Shown here piece by piece: positions 54,401 to 62,103 of a stretch of DNA of 64,000 bases. This DNA is from Chitinophagaceae bacterium UBA4407 (GTDB lineage Bacteria > Bacteroidota > Bacteroidia > Chitinophagales > Chitinophagaceae). Within the stretch, counting starts at the first letter, position 1. Every line of letters starts with the position of its first letter. The notes beneath the pieces are model-generated. The model did not search any database. It was given only the letters and a program-made list of their open reading frames with translations, and had not been told where the DNA came from. Made by a program: the position numbers and the translations under genes. The DNA lies in the NCBI GenBank assembly GCA_002390845.1, contig DGQT01000099.1, forward strand, positions 1-64,000, given 5' to 3'.

Positions 54401-55011
54401 CAATAGACCAGAGAAAAGGCGCAATCATTTACCATGCAAATAATTTAAAGTCCTGTTATTTTCGAAACGATGGTAACGGAAAATTTGCCACGCAACCTTT
54501 GCCCATGCAGGCGCAAATATCTATGCTTTGCGGCATTGCAGTTGAAGATTTCGATGGCGACGGAAACCTTGATGTAGCTATCAGCGGTAACGATTATGGT
54601 ACCGAAGTTGCCACTGGCCGTTACGATGCCTTAAATGGTTTGGTATTAAAAGGCGACGGTAAGGGAAATTTCATTCCACAAACAATTTTGCAAAGCGGTT
54701 TGTACATTCCCGGCAATGGTAAAGCACTCATAAAACTCAGAAGTAAAACAGGCAACTGTTTACTTGCAGCATCGCAAAACCGCGGACCGTTGAAAGTATT
54801 TAAAATGAAAGCGAATGTGCATTGTATTCCTTTACTGGCAGACGATGTAAGCGCAACCATACAATATAAAAATGGCCAAACAAGAAAGCAGGAATGTTAT
54901 TTTGGAAATTCATTTCTCTCGCAGTCTGCAAGGTTTATCAATGCAGAGAGTAATGTAGTTTCTGTTACCATTATTAATACAAAAGGGCAAACAAGAAAAA
55001 TTGTGTTATGA
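51430..55011 (+). CDS. FG-GAP/VCBS repeat lipoprotein with ASPIC/UnbV domain
   Basis: A 1193-residue lipoprotein. The ATG at 51430 gives a short signal (MKVCNIFSCILLAFSFCAC), with a lipobox cysteine near residue 17-19. The start is chosen because an earlier in-frame codon adds repeat-derived residues. There are at least ten FG-GAP calcium-binding repeats with DxNxDG cores (for example AGDFNNDGLEDLYF, DINNDGWKDIYV, DFDNDGNRDLIV), forming one or two beta-propellers. An ASPIC/UnbV segment lies near 560-620 (GYLSSVDSRAQFGLGKTLIVDSV). Such proteins are secreted and thought to be adhesins or scaffolds; an enzymatic role is not established. The same locus encodes SusCD and a haloperoxidase-type protein. 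Confidence 0.92.
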   Translation: MKVCNIFSCILLAFSFCACNNGNTLFTAVSSGHSGIHFSNDIIENDSVNPLDLTNIYNGGGIGAGDFNNDGLEDLYFTGNVVSNKLYINKGNFEFEDVTATANVAGEGRWSRGVAVVDINNDGLQDLYVCATLKKRPEDRKNLLYINQGNDKNHIPHFREMAEEYGLADTGQSTQAAFFDYDNDGDLDVYILTNAVNTKVFPDNFRPVLKDGLNPSTGRLYRNDWSESLKHPVYTEVSKQAGIQTEGYGHSVNISDINNDGWKDIYVTNDFISNDLLWINNHDGTFSEQLSMYFKHTSANAMGNDIVDINNDGLPDVVALDMDPEDNYRKKMMLNGNSYQKYQNSDRFGYNYQYVRNTLQLNQGPRVGQNDSVGAPAFSEIGFFSGIAETDWSWTPLVTDFDNDGNRDLIVTNGYPKDLTDHDFINYRQQASNIASKNQVLSQIPEVKLHNYAFKNNADLTFSDVSEKWGMGIPTFSNGAVYADLDNDGDLDVVINNINGEASLFNNNARQQYKDSSHYLKIQFSGESNNKNGLGAFAFVYYDHGKIQSWEHTPYRGYLSSVDSRAQFGLGKTLIVDSVVIKWPNGKMQVLQNVKADQLLKVNIADAKVDYSFNKDVFAKNTLFRDVTDSLNIHYTHQEKDFVDFNIQKLLPHKFSEFGPALAAGDIDNNGLDDMICGGSANYSAQIFLQQNDGRFIQKNLLKDTGLSTKKSQDLGLLLFDADADGDLDLYIASGGYASNHNTAPYQDRFYLNNGKGNFTEDTTALPQSLTSKFCVRAIDYDKDGDQDLFVSGRVYPWNYPKPVSSFIFRNDTKDGKVKFTDVTSTVAKDLNNIGLVCDAVFTDFDNDGWPDLVLAGEWMPVTLLKNENGIFKNVSAKSGINNQVGWWNTIAPGDFDNDGDIDYVVGNLGENSFYKASDQYPASIYAKDFDNNGSFDAIPSLYLPTSMDDQTKKEYPAFGRTDLISQMIGMRSRFQSYKSYANATMDSVLTIDQRKGAIIYHANNLKSCYFRNDGNGKFATQPLPMQAQISMLCGIAVEDFDGDGNLDVAISGNDYGTEVATGRYDALNGLVLKGDGKGNFIPQTILQSGLYIPGNGKALIKLRSKTGNCLLAASQNRGPLKVFKMKANVHCIPLLADDVSATIQYKNGQTRKQECYFGNSFLSQSARFINAESNVVSVTIINTKGQTRKIVL

Positions 55012-55017
55012 TTTTTT

Positions 55018-55075
55018 TATGAGCCGGGCTTAAGTATTTCAATTGAACATCGTTGCGTCGCACACTTGTACGACA
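55018..55075 (+). repeat. Palindromic element, L half (R at 56040)
   Basis: The outer end is GAGCCGGGC at 55021-55029 after a T-run, with an exact L core GTTGCGTCGCACACTTGTAC at 55052-55071. An R half lies beyond the DUF1573 gene; the element-specific arms do not pair well. Confidence 0.75.
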
Positions 55076-55116
55076 AACTATTATTCAGCATTCAACAGCC
55101 AGCGGTTGAAAAAAAT

Positions 55117-55162
55117 AAGTTTATAAAATTGTGCGGTAGCCCGAAAGGCTAAAATATTAATA
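55117..55162. repeat. GTGCGGTAGCCC repeat, copy 1
   Basis: AAGTTTATAAAATTGTGCGG at 55117-55136, then TAGCCCGAAAGGCTAAAATA. The same sequence recurs at 55443. It contains a TAGCCC/AGGCTA hairpin with a GAA loop. Confidence 0.7.
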
Positions 55163-55354
55163 TCCTCTGTACTCTGGGGATAATATTTATCTTTCAAGAG
55201 CCGGTAGTTATAAAAAAGTTTGGGATAATAAAGAGTAATCGCATATCGAATCGCGTTGCTCATCAAGATTCAATTGTACAGGTTACAGTAGTACAAAAGC
55301 TTAATCAAGGCTAAAGAAAGAAAAGTGCTGTATATCTTTTCTTTCTTGACTTTT

Positions 55355-55390
55355 TTTGTTACTTTTTTGTGTCAAGACAAAAAAGTAAAT
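55355..55390. other. Hairpin in intergenic DNA
   Basis: TTACTTTTTTGT at 55359-55370 pairs with ACAAAAAAGTAA at 55377-55388 around GTCAAG. It lies between the two GTGCGGTAGCCC repeat copies. It could be a weak terminator or a repeat. Confidence 0.5.
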
Positions 55391-55442
55391 AACAAGATTG
55401 CATTGTGCAGCTTGTTTGCGGCTTAAGTTTATTATTCTATAA

Positions 55443-55547
55443 AAGTTTATAAAATTGTGCGGTAGCCCGAAGGGCTAAAATGTTAGTAGCCCCGGATGAA
55501 ATCCGGGGTACGAAATAAAAATTACAGATCAACCCCGCAGGGGTTGA
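55443..55547. repeat. GTGCGGTAGCCC repeat, copy 2, with three hairpins
   Basis: The second copy of the repeat at 55117 carries TAGCCC-GAA-GGGCTA (55463-55477). It is followed by CCCCGGAT-GAA-ATCCGGGG (55490-55508) and AACCCC-GCA-GGGGTT (55531-55545), all with three-base loops. The repeat ends next to the ATG at 55548, which therefore may be repeat-derived. Confidence 0.7.
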
Positions 55548-55568
55548 ATGAAATCTTTTAATGAAAAA

Positions 55569-56030
55569 ATGAAATATATTCTACGGGTATTTCTTATCTG
55601 CAATATCATTTTCGTTGCATGCACGGGTAACAAAAATCCTTATGAAAATAAAATGGGTATCGAACCTTCGCTTATTGCGCAGATGGATACAGCCAACTAT
55701 ACAAAAATACTTTGGCTGGATACGTTAATAAATATCGGTACCATTAAAACAACCGACACAGCAAGAATACAATTCAGGTTTAAAAATATTGGAGATAAAC
55801 CTTTGCTCATCATTACCGTAGCGCCTGCCTGCGGGTGCACGATTGCAAACTTTTCTAAAGAGCCGATATTCCCGGGTAAAGAAGGCTTGGTAAATGCAAT
55901 GTATAAATGGAACGGTCAAATAGGCGCACTTAGAAAAACAATTTCAGTAAGAACAAATACAAAGAATTCAGCGTATCATACTGTTGCATTTTTTGGTGAG
56001 ATTGTTAAAGATTCAACGAGCAAAAACTAA
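55569..56030 (+). CDS. DUF1573 domain lipoprotein
   Basis: A 153-residue lipoprotein (MKYILRVFLICNIIFVAC) with lipidated C18. The DUF1573 core is at about 50-150: FRFKNIGDKPLLI (an Ig-like strand pair), PACGCTIANFSKEPIFPG and a closing IKTDTARIQF-type strand. DUF1573 domains are small Ig-like folds found in secreted Bacteroidota proteins and have no established activity. The ATG at 55569 is chosen because the one seven codons upstream lies at the edge of a hairpin repeat. It is in the haloperoxidase-type locus, co-directional with its neighbours. An R repeat half separates it from the next gene. Confidence 0.85.
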   Translation: MKYILRVFLICNIIFVACTGNKNPYENKMGIEPSLIAQMDTANYTKILWLDTLINIGTIKTTDTARIQFRFKNIGDKPLLIITVAPACGCTIANFSKEPIFPGKEGLVNAMYKWNGQIGALRKTISVRTNTKNSAYHTVAFFGEIVKDSTSKN

Positions 56031-56039
56031 GCGGGTTGC

Positions 56040-56105
56040 ATTTTTGCTCAATCATATTTCATCAGTACAAGGGTGCGACGCAACAAAAGATCACCAAAGA
56101 ACAAA
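56040..56105 (-). repeat. Palindromic element, R half
   Basis: R core GTACAAGGGTGCGACGCAAC at 56065-56084 followed by AAAAGATC. The outer end is decayed. Confidence 0.7.
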
Positions 56106-56160
56106 TGTTTGGTTCATAATTTTTCTTATTCGTATTTGGTAGAAAAAAATATAAAAAAGG

Positions 56161-57744
56161 ATGTTCATATTTTTTAGATATTCAAAAAACTTAGTTGCTG
56201 TTATAACAGGCATCATTTTATTGGTTACCTGTTTTGTTTCATGTCAGCAACGTTATAATAAGAACAGTACCCATCAACAGGTTTCTGATGAAAGCATTGA
56301 TAAAGGCAAAGAACTTGCAGCAGTTTACTGTGCGTCATGCCATATGTTGCCCGATCCTTCAATGCTGAATGCAAAGAGTTGGGAGAAAGGTGTTTTACCC
56401 AATATGGGGCCAAGGCTCGGTATTTTTAATTATGGATTTGCAACCTACCCATCGTTTAGGTTTGATGCAAACATTGGCGATCAGTTCTATCCGTCAAAGC
56501 CATTATTAACTTTTGAGCAATGGCAGAATATTATTGATTATTACACAGCACTTGCACCAGATACTTTACTGGCAGGTAAAGATGATGTTGCCATTACAGA
56601 AGGCCTTTCCCTCTTTAAGGCAGAAATGCCTTCTGTAAAATATGCAACACCACGAATTTGTTTTGCAGGGTTCGATACCCTGATTTTTCCGCGTTCACTT
56701 CTTGTATGCGATGTTACCGGTAAAAGCATTATTCGCTTTAACAACCAGTTACAGGAAATTGATTCAGTTCATTGTAACGGTTCTGTTGTTAATATTGATT
56801 TTAAACCCGGAGCATTATCTGTTGCATGTAATATTGGAATTATCAACCCAAATAACGGCAGGTTTGGCAAGGCAAATAACTTATTTATTACAGCAGCCAA
56901 CAAGCTGCAGTTAGATACTATTCCCCTGTTTGATAGCCTTGCAAGACCCGTGCAGATTACTGCGGCTGACTTTAATAAAGATGGCAAAGAAGATTACCTT
57001 GTTTGTGAATATGGTAATCTTAAAGGTGGACTTTTCTGGATGGAAAACACTGGCAATAAGAAATTTGAAAAGCATATATTAAAGCTGGTACCCGGTGCCA
57101 TTAAAGCATATATAGAGGATTACAATAATGATGGGCTGCAAGATATATTTGTTTTGTTTGCACAAGGGGATGAAGGCATTTATCTCTATACAAATAAGGG
57201 AAATGGTAAGTTTGAAGAAAAGCAGCTATTACGCTTTCCGCCATTGAATGGTTCTTCTTATTTTGAGCTGGCAGATTTTAATAAAGATGGTTACCAGGAT
57301 ATCGTGTACACCTGCGGCGATAATGCTGATTATTCTGCGGTGTTAAAGCCATATCATGGCGTATATATATTTTTGAACGATGGTACCAATAAATTTACAC
57401 AGAAATATTTCTTTCATATTAATGGTTGTTTTAAAGCAATGGCAAGAGATTTTGATAATGATGGCGATCTGGATATTGCAACCATTTCTTTTTTTGCAGA
57501 TTATAAAAACAGGCCGGAAGAAGGTTTTGTGTATCTCGAAAATAATGGAGGCTTTAATTTTAAAGCATATAGCTTACCGGAGGCAAAGCAGGGCAGATGG
57601 CTTACTATGGATGCAGGCGACCTTGATGGCGATGGAAAAATAGATTTGGTGTTGGGCAATTTTTCTGCTCCCGCAATGATCCAATCACAGGTTGACTTAA
57701 AAAATGGGCCGCCTTTTCTTTTTCTGAAAAATATGGGCAGGTAA
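56161..57744 (+). CDS. Cytochrome c and FG-GAP/VCBS repeat lipoprotein
   Basis: A 527-residue lipoprotein: hydrophobic N-terminus, then lipobox CFVSC near residue 28. A heme motif CASCH (C57, C60, H61) lies in a short cytochrome-like segment (KELAAVYCASCHMLPDP). Methionine-containing stretches near residues 63-80 could supply the sixth ligand. Residues about 160-520 carry FG-GAP repeats (AADFNKDGKEDYLV, DYNNDGLQDIFV, DFDNDGDLDIATI, DAGDLDGDGKIDLVL), forming a seven-bladed-type propeller. It could pass electrons to or from a bound substrate at the surface. Its neighbours (a haloperoxidase-type gene 75 bases on) suggest a shared oxidative role, which is inference. Confidence 0.88.
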   Translation: MFIFFRYSKNLVAVITGIILLVTCFVSCQQRYNKNSTHQQVSDESIDKGKELAAVYCASCHMLPDPSMLNAKSWEKGVLPNMGPRLGIFNYGFATYPSFRFDANIGDQFYPSKPLLTFEQWQNIIDYYTALAPDTLLAGKDDVAITEGLSLFKAEMPSVKYATPRICFAGFDTLIFPRSLLVCDVTGKSIIRFNNQLQEIDSVHCNGSVVNIDFKPGALSVACNIGIINPNNGRFGKANNLFITAANKLQLDTIPLFDSLARPVQITAADFNKDGKEDYLVCEYGNLKGGLFWMENTGNKKFEKHILKLVPGAIKAYIEDYNNDGLQDIFVLFAQGDEGIYLYTNKGNGKFEEKQLLRFPPLNGSSYFELADFNKDGYQDIVYTCGDNADYSAVLKPYHGVYIFLNDGTNKFTQKYFFHINGCFKAMARDFDNDGDLDIATISFFADYKNRPEEGFVYLENNGGFNFKAYSLPEAKQGRWLTMDAGDLDGDGKIDLVLGNFSAPAMIQSQVDLKNGPPFLFLKNMGR

Positions 57745-57819
57745 TTACAACAGTATAACGTATGTTTAATTGCCCAAACAACTTATTAAAGGCATAAAAT
57801 AACCCAAATCAATTTTTAT

Positions 57820-59139
57820 ATGAAATATATTTTTGCCACATCTCGGTTTTTAATATTCAGTGCGCTTTTGATAAGCTGCGGCCAGAAAAAAACAGTAGTG
57901 ATAAATGATGCAGATGTGCTCCATCAAAACGAAGATCAGTTAACACAGATCATTATTTACGATATATTTTCTCCACCTGTAGCTGCCCGTATTTATGCCT
58001 ATACATCATTGGCTTCTTACGAGGCCATTCGCTTTGCCAAACCGGGTAATCCCTCTGTTGCTGAAAAACTAAATGGCTTTTCCCCGATGCCGCAACCCGA
58101 AAAAGATAAACAATACAACTATACACTTGCAGCAACAAAAGCGTTTTGCACAGTAGCTTATAACGTGCGTATTTTTTCCGATACTGTGCTGCACCGATAC
58201 GAAGACTCTGTTGAAAATGTATTTAAAGATCAGTTGCCGCAAGATGTTTATGAGCGATCGATTGCTTTCGGCGATACAATTGGAAAAACAGTGTTAATGC
58301 GTGCAAAGAAAGACATGTATAAAGAAACACGCGGCATGGAAAAATACCTGGGGACTGATATAGACGGTAAATGGCAACCAACACCACCCGATTATTTTGA
58401 CGGTGCTGAACCAAACTGGCGTTTAATAAAACCGTTTGCATTAGATTCCGCTTCGCAGTTTCGCCCGGCACCACCATTTGCTTTCAGTAAAGATTCTACC
58501 AGTACTTTTTATAAAATGGTAAAAGAAACTTATAACGTAAGTATCAATCTTACAGACTCACAAAAAACCATTGCCAGTTATTGGGATGACAATCCCTTTG
58601 TAATGCAGCACTCCGGCCACCTGATGTTTGCAAATAAAAAAATAACACCCGGCGGCCACTGGATGGGCATTACAGCAATTGCCTGCAAACAATCAAATGC
58701 CGATGCGGTAAAAACGGCACAGGCTTATTGCCTTACAGCTGCTGCACTGCTCGATGGTTTCATCAGTTGCTGGGATGCGAAATATACGTATGAATACGTA
58801 CGCCCCATAACATTAATCAATGCGTGGTTTGACAAAGACTGGAATTCATTTTTACAAACACCGCCGTTTCCTGAATATACCAGCGGGCACAGTACCATTA
58901 CAGCTTCATCGGCTCAGGTGTTAACAGCACTTTTTGGTGAACATTTTGCGTTTCATGATAACAGCGATTCTGCGTACATCGGCATGGCGAGGGATTTCAC
59001 TTCGTTTAAGCAGGCTGCAGCAGAAGCATCGGTAAGCCGCCTTTATGGTGGTATTCATTTCAGGCCAAGTCTTGACACAGGGCTGGTACGCGGCGCAATG
59101 GTGGGCGATAATCTTTTAAAGAAATTGAACATGCATTAA
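57820..59139 (+). CDS. Vanadium-dependent haloperoxidase-type (PAP2 superfamily) lipoprotein
   Basis: A 439-residue lipoprotein (lipobox LLISC, C20). The C-terminal half has the phosphate/vanadate-binding signature: KYTYEYVRPITLI (K and RP motif, near 326-338), PEYTSGHST (near 349-357, catalytic-type histidine) and SRLYGGIHFRPSLD (near 406-419). These match the three motifs shared by vanadium haloperoxidases and PAP2 phosphatases. The fold cannot distinguish haloperoxidase from phosphatase by sequence alone. It would act in the periplasm or at the surface. It is the last gene of the SusCD/FG-GAP locus; the 75-base gap to the upstream gene allows co-transcription. Confidence 0.9.
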   Translation: MKYIFATSRFLIFSALLISCGQKKTVVINDADVLHQNEDQLTQIIIYDIFSPPVAARIYAYTSLASYEAIRFAKPGNPSVAEKLNGFSPMPQPEKDKQYNYTLAATKAFCTVAYNVRIFSDTVLHRYEDSVENVFKDQLPQDVYERSIAFGDTIGKTVLMRAKKDMYKETRGMEKYLGTDIDGKWQPTPPDYFDGAEPNWRLIKPFALDSASQFRPAPPFAFSKDSTSTFYKMVKETYNVSINLTDSQKTIASYWDDNPFVMQHSGHLMFANKKITPGGHWMGITAIACKQSNADAVKTAQAYCLTAAALLDGFISCWDAKYTYEYVRPITLINAWFDKDWNSFLQTPPFPEYTSGHSTITASSAQVLTALFGEHFAFHDNSDSAYIGMARDFTSFKQAAAEASVSRLYGGIHFRPSLDTGLVRGAMVGDNLLKKLNMH

Positions 59140-59164
59140 TGCAATTCGGTTTTGATCGGTATGA

Positions 59165-59385
59165 TACAGGCAGCAGTATTTCATAGCATCGCCTGTTGTG
59201 TCACTCACTTGTACGTTCGGATCATTGAGCAGCAAGTCCGAAAGACCGGAAGACCGAAAGTTGGAAAGAAATACAACTGCATTTACTTTCGGACTGACTG
59301 ACTTGCTGACTTCCGGTCTAACTGTACAAGTGTGCGACGCAACAAAAGATTGATAGCAGCAATGCAGCAGGGCTCATAAAAGCAT
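59165..59385. repeat. Palindromic element, complete, hybrid subtypes
   Basis: The L core is the GTTGTGTCACTCACTTGTAC type (59195-59214), but the R core is the standard GTACAAGTGTGCGACGCAAC (59324-59343), so the two halves are different subtypes. The loop has a nested inverted repeat: AGCAAGTCCGAAAG near 59230 against CTTTCGGACTGAC and TGACTTGCT near 59287-59306. The right outer end is GGGCTCATAAA at about 59370-59380. No gene is seen in 59140-59472. Confidence 0.82.
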
Positions 59386-59472
59386 TCCTGTATTAATTGC
59401 TCAAAGCAAATGGAATTCTTGTAAGTTTTTTAAATAAATTTAAAATAAAAGATAACAGTCATCAACAGCACA

Positions 59473-61407
59473 ATGAAATTTTCCATCCTGTTTGCATATT
59501 TGTTTTTTTGCGTTTTGCCTGCAATAAATGCGCAATTCTGTAATGGAAATTTGGGCGATCCTGTTATTAACCAAACATTCGGTGCCGGTTATTCTTTTAG
59601 AATGCCAGCCAATGCTACAACTTACGAGAAAGCCGGGGGCTGTCCGGGCAAAGGGCAGTATCTTATTGGCAGTTTTGTTTTTGGTTGTGGTGCAGATCGT
59701 ACGTGGCTGCAGGAGATAGGCGATCATACCCGCGACCTGAATGGTAATTACATGCTTGTAAATGCTGAAAGCACACCGGGCACGGTTTATACAGATACCG
59801 CTAAGAATCTTTGCGAAAATACCAACTACGTTTTTGCGGCATGGATATCAAACGCCATGCAAGCGATTACATGTAACAATAACCCGGTTCTGGCAAATCT
59901 TACACTTACTGCCACAGCGCCGGATGGTACTGTTTTGGCAACTACCAATACAGGCGATATTCCCACAGCATTCGACAGGATGTGGAAGCAGTATGGTGTA
60001 GCCCTTAGAACGCCCCCAAATGTATCTTCGGTTATTATCAGTATTACAACAGATCCCAAATCTGGCTGTGGCAGCGGTTTTGTACTGGACGATATTACGT
60101 TTAGAAGTTGCGGTCCTTTGGTTTCTGTAACCCTCGACGGCAGTACTGCCCCCGGTGATGTTTGTGCAGATTATACCAACGCTTTTATATTGCAGGGTGT
60201 TTATTCGCCCGGATTTACCGACCCGGTGGTGCAATGGCAAAACAGTTTTGATACCGGTAAAACATGGCAGGATATTCCGGGTGAAACATCGCTTACTTAC
60301 CCCATTCCCCGCAGAACAAATGGTGTTATTAACTACCGGATGGTTATGGCAGAAAGAGGAAGTATCAATTCATTGAACTGTAGAATAGCATCGAACAGTA
60401 TTCATACAGAAATTCATCCTTTAGCGGCTCATAAGCCGCCTCAAAGTATTTTGGGCTGCCTTGATAAAGACCTGTATTTACCGCCTGCAGATCCGTCTGC
60501 ATTGTCGGTTTTATGGAAGGGGCCGAATAATTATACATCTGTGCAACCTGCTGCAATTGTTTCTAAAGTGCAATATGCAGATACAGGTTTATACACTTTG
60601 AAAGAATCGTTTTATTTTGGCTGTGTATCATTAGATACCTTCTACCTTAGGATTTTCCCCAGCACAACAATTTATACGCAACCCACATACCCTATTTGCG
60701 AAGGCATGAGTGAAAATCTTTCCGTTTCATCGTCTGGGGGAGGCACTTACAAATGGTATCCTTCAACAGGTTTATCTAATGATACCAGCGCCAGTCCAAT
60801 TGCACGCCCCACCGATTCAACGGAATATAAAGTAGTGGTTACAAATTCATTCGGGTGTAAAGATTCTGCGTTTCTTAAAATAAATGTTTACAGGAGCCCT
60901 ATGGTGAATGCCGGGCCCGATAAAGTAATTCTTTCAGGAGATACCGCTATATTAAATGGTGCTGTAAAAGGTACAGCAGTAAATTTTTTATGGTCGCCGT
61001 CTTTGTTTTTAAACGATACGCATGTACCTGTACCCAACGCTTTTCCGCCTGAGAGTAATTTATATACCTTATCAGCAACCTCAACCGTGGGCTGCGGTTC
61101 AGCGGTTGACAATGTACTGGTAAAAGTGTACAGCGATATTTTTATACCCTCTGCCTTTACACCAAACGGCGATGGAAAAAATGACCGTTTCCAGGTGCTG
61201 CCGTTAGATAATTACAAACTGGTGCAGTTCTTTATTTACAACCGCTGGGGCCAGCTATTGTTTAAAGCCGCAGATAAATACAACGCATGGGATGGCTCTT
61301 ACAAAGGAATGGTTCAGCCAAATGGCACTTATATCTACAGGGTTGAATTGCTTAGCCCGCAGGGTAAAAGAATCATTAAACAGGGTAGTGTTCTGCTGCT
61401 GCATTAA
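59473..61407 (+). CDS. Secreted Ig-like/PKD protein with T9SS type B sorting domain
   Basis: A 644-residue secreted protein with a signal peptide (MKFSILFAYLFFCVLPAINA). The N-terminal domain (about 22-210) has several cysteines (CNGNLGDPVINQ, CPGKGQYLIGSF, CGSGFVLDDITF) and resembles a carbohydrate-binding-type beta-sandwich. Ig/PKD-like domains follow (about 215-545), with YKWYPSTGLSNDTSASP and KDSAFLKINVY segments. The last 90 residues (DIFIPSAFTPNGDGKNDRF to KQGSVLLLH) are the gliding-motility-associated C-terminal domain that directs type IX export. It is monocistronic. The bound ligand is unknown. Confidence 0.92.
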   Translation: MKFSILFAYLFFCVLPAINAQFCNGNLGDPVINQTFGAGYSFRMPANATTYEKAGGCPGKGQYLIGSFVFGCGADRTWLQEIGDHTRDLNGNYMLVNAESTPGTVYTDTAKNLCENTNYVFAAWISNAMQAITCNNNPVLANLTLTATAPDGTVLATTNTGDIPTAFDRMWKQYGVALRTPPNVSSVIISITTDPKSGCGSGFVLDDITFRSCGPLVSVTLDGSTAPGDVCADYTNAFILQGVYSPGFTDPVVQWQNSFDTGKTWQDIPGETSLTYPIPRRTNGVINYRMVMAERGSINSLNCRIASNSIHTEIHPLAAHKPPQSILGCLDKDLYLPPADPSALSVLWKGPNNYTSVQPAAIVSKVQYADTGLYTLKESFYFGCVSLDTFYLRIFPSTTIYTQPTYPICEGMSENLSVSSSGGGTYKWYPSTGLSNDTSASPIARPTDSTEYKVVVTNSFGCKDSAFLKINVYRSPMVNAGPDKVILSGDTAILNGAVKGTAVNFLWSPSLFLNDTHVPVPNAFPPESNLYTLSATSTVGCGSAVDNVLVKVYSDIFIPSAFTPNGDGKNDRFQVLPLDNYKLVQFFIYNRWGQLLFKAADKYNAWDGSYKGMVQPNGTYIYRVELLSPQGKRIIKQGSVLLLH

Positions 61408-61409
61408 AT

Positions 61410-61511
61410 ACATTTTTTGTACCGGGCACAGGGATCATGAATTGAGCTTTTGTTGCGTCGCACACTTCGGCAGTTGGATATTTTGTTGAGCTTTTATTGT
61501 AGCGTAGATTA
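61410..61511 (+). repeat. Palindromic element, L half (partner at 62104)
   Basis: The outer end is GTACCGGGC at about 61419, the L core GTTGCGTCGCACACTTCGGC at 61452-61471, and the inner arm 61477-61511 (GGATATTTTGTTGAGCTTTT then ATTGTAGCGTAGATT). The R side carries the complement of nearly all 35 bases of this arm. Confidence 0.87.
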
Positions 61512-61536
61512 AGTAGCGTATTAAGTAAGTGTATAT

Positions 61537-62073
61537 TTAAAACATTTGATCTGCCATAATCCCAAATATAAATCCACCAACAATACAGGCAACCGATAAT
61601 ATGATTAGTACAATTGCAACCGGTATATAATAGTCGGGTTTACTTTCTCTTATTTGTATAAAATATTTATCATTATCACCATGCTCCATACTGTCTGGGG
61701 CGTTCGTTAATGTTGCTGTATAATTTCCGGCTTCTGCTGAAAATGTAAATAATTTCATTCGCCTTATAGTGCCCTTATTTGCGCTTGGCCCGGCAATGGA
61801 AGGGTTAAGTACCAACGGTTCTTTGGTTAACTGGTTTTGAATTGTAACACTGCATTTATTAAAAGGAAACAGTTTTGCATTTTTCGTTTTTTGCCATATT
61901 GAATAAGTGCCGTTTTTTGTTATTTCAAAACCAGCATTCTTTGCAGCAAAAGCAAATTCGGAAACCACTTTTCCGTTAAAAACCTTTTGCAGTAATTTGA
62001 TTGCTTTAAAAAGCATAATTACCCCAATCGGAGTAAGGCAAAAAAACAAAATTTGAATGGTAGTTAAGTTCAT
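61537..62073 (-). CDS. Hypothetical membrane protein in element loop
   Basis: A 178-residue protein with hydrophobic segments near the N-terminus (about 8-25) and C-terminus (about 148-172) enclosing a soluble domain (about 30-145). This middle part has sequence such as GFEITKNGTYSIWQKTKNAK and AEAGNYTATLTNAPDSMEHG, suggesting an Ig-like beta-sandwich. No family is recognised. The gene lies exactly between the complementary arms of one palindromic element, the third case of a minus-strand gene in an element loop. One hand-counted line (61561) is about 37 percent GC, so its AT bias is weak. Confidence 0.72.
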   Translation of the reverse strand: MNLTTIQILFFCLTPIGVIMLFKAIKLLQKVFNGKVVSEFAFAAKNAGFEITKNGTYSIWQKTKNAKLFPFNKCSVTIQNQLTKEPLVLNPSIAGPSANKGTIRRMKLFTFSAEAGNYTATLTNAPDSMEHGDNDKYFIQIRESKPDYYIPVAIVLIILSVACIVGGFIFGIMADQMF

Positions 62074-62103
62074 TGATTATATTTTGGTAGCAAATTTTGG
62101 GTG

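Noticed and set aside
55081..55266. Minus-strand open frame of 61 codons
   Set aside because: It contains the repeat that recurs at 55443 and has no recognisable domain.
55052..56084. DUF1573 gene as a cargo gene
   Set aside because: Halves lie on both sides, but the element-specific arms do not match, and the gene fits the surrounding locus.
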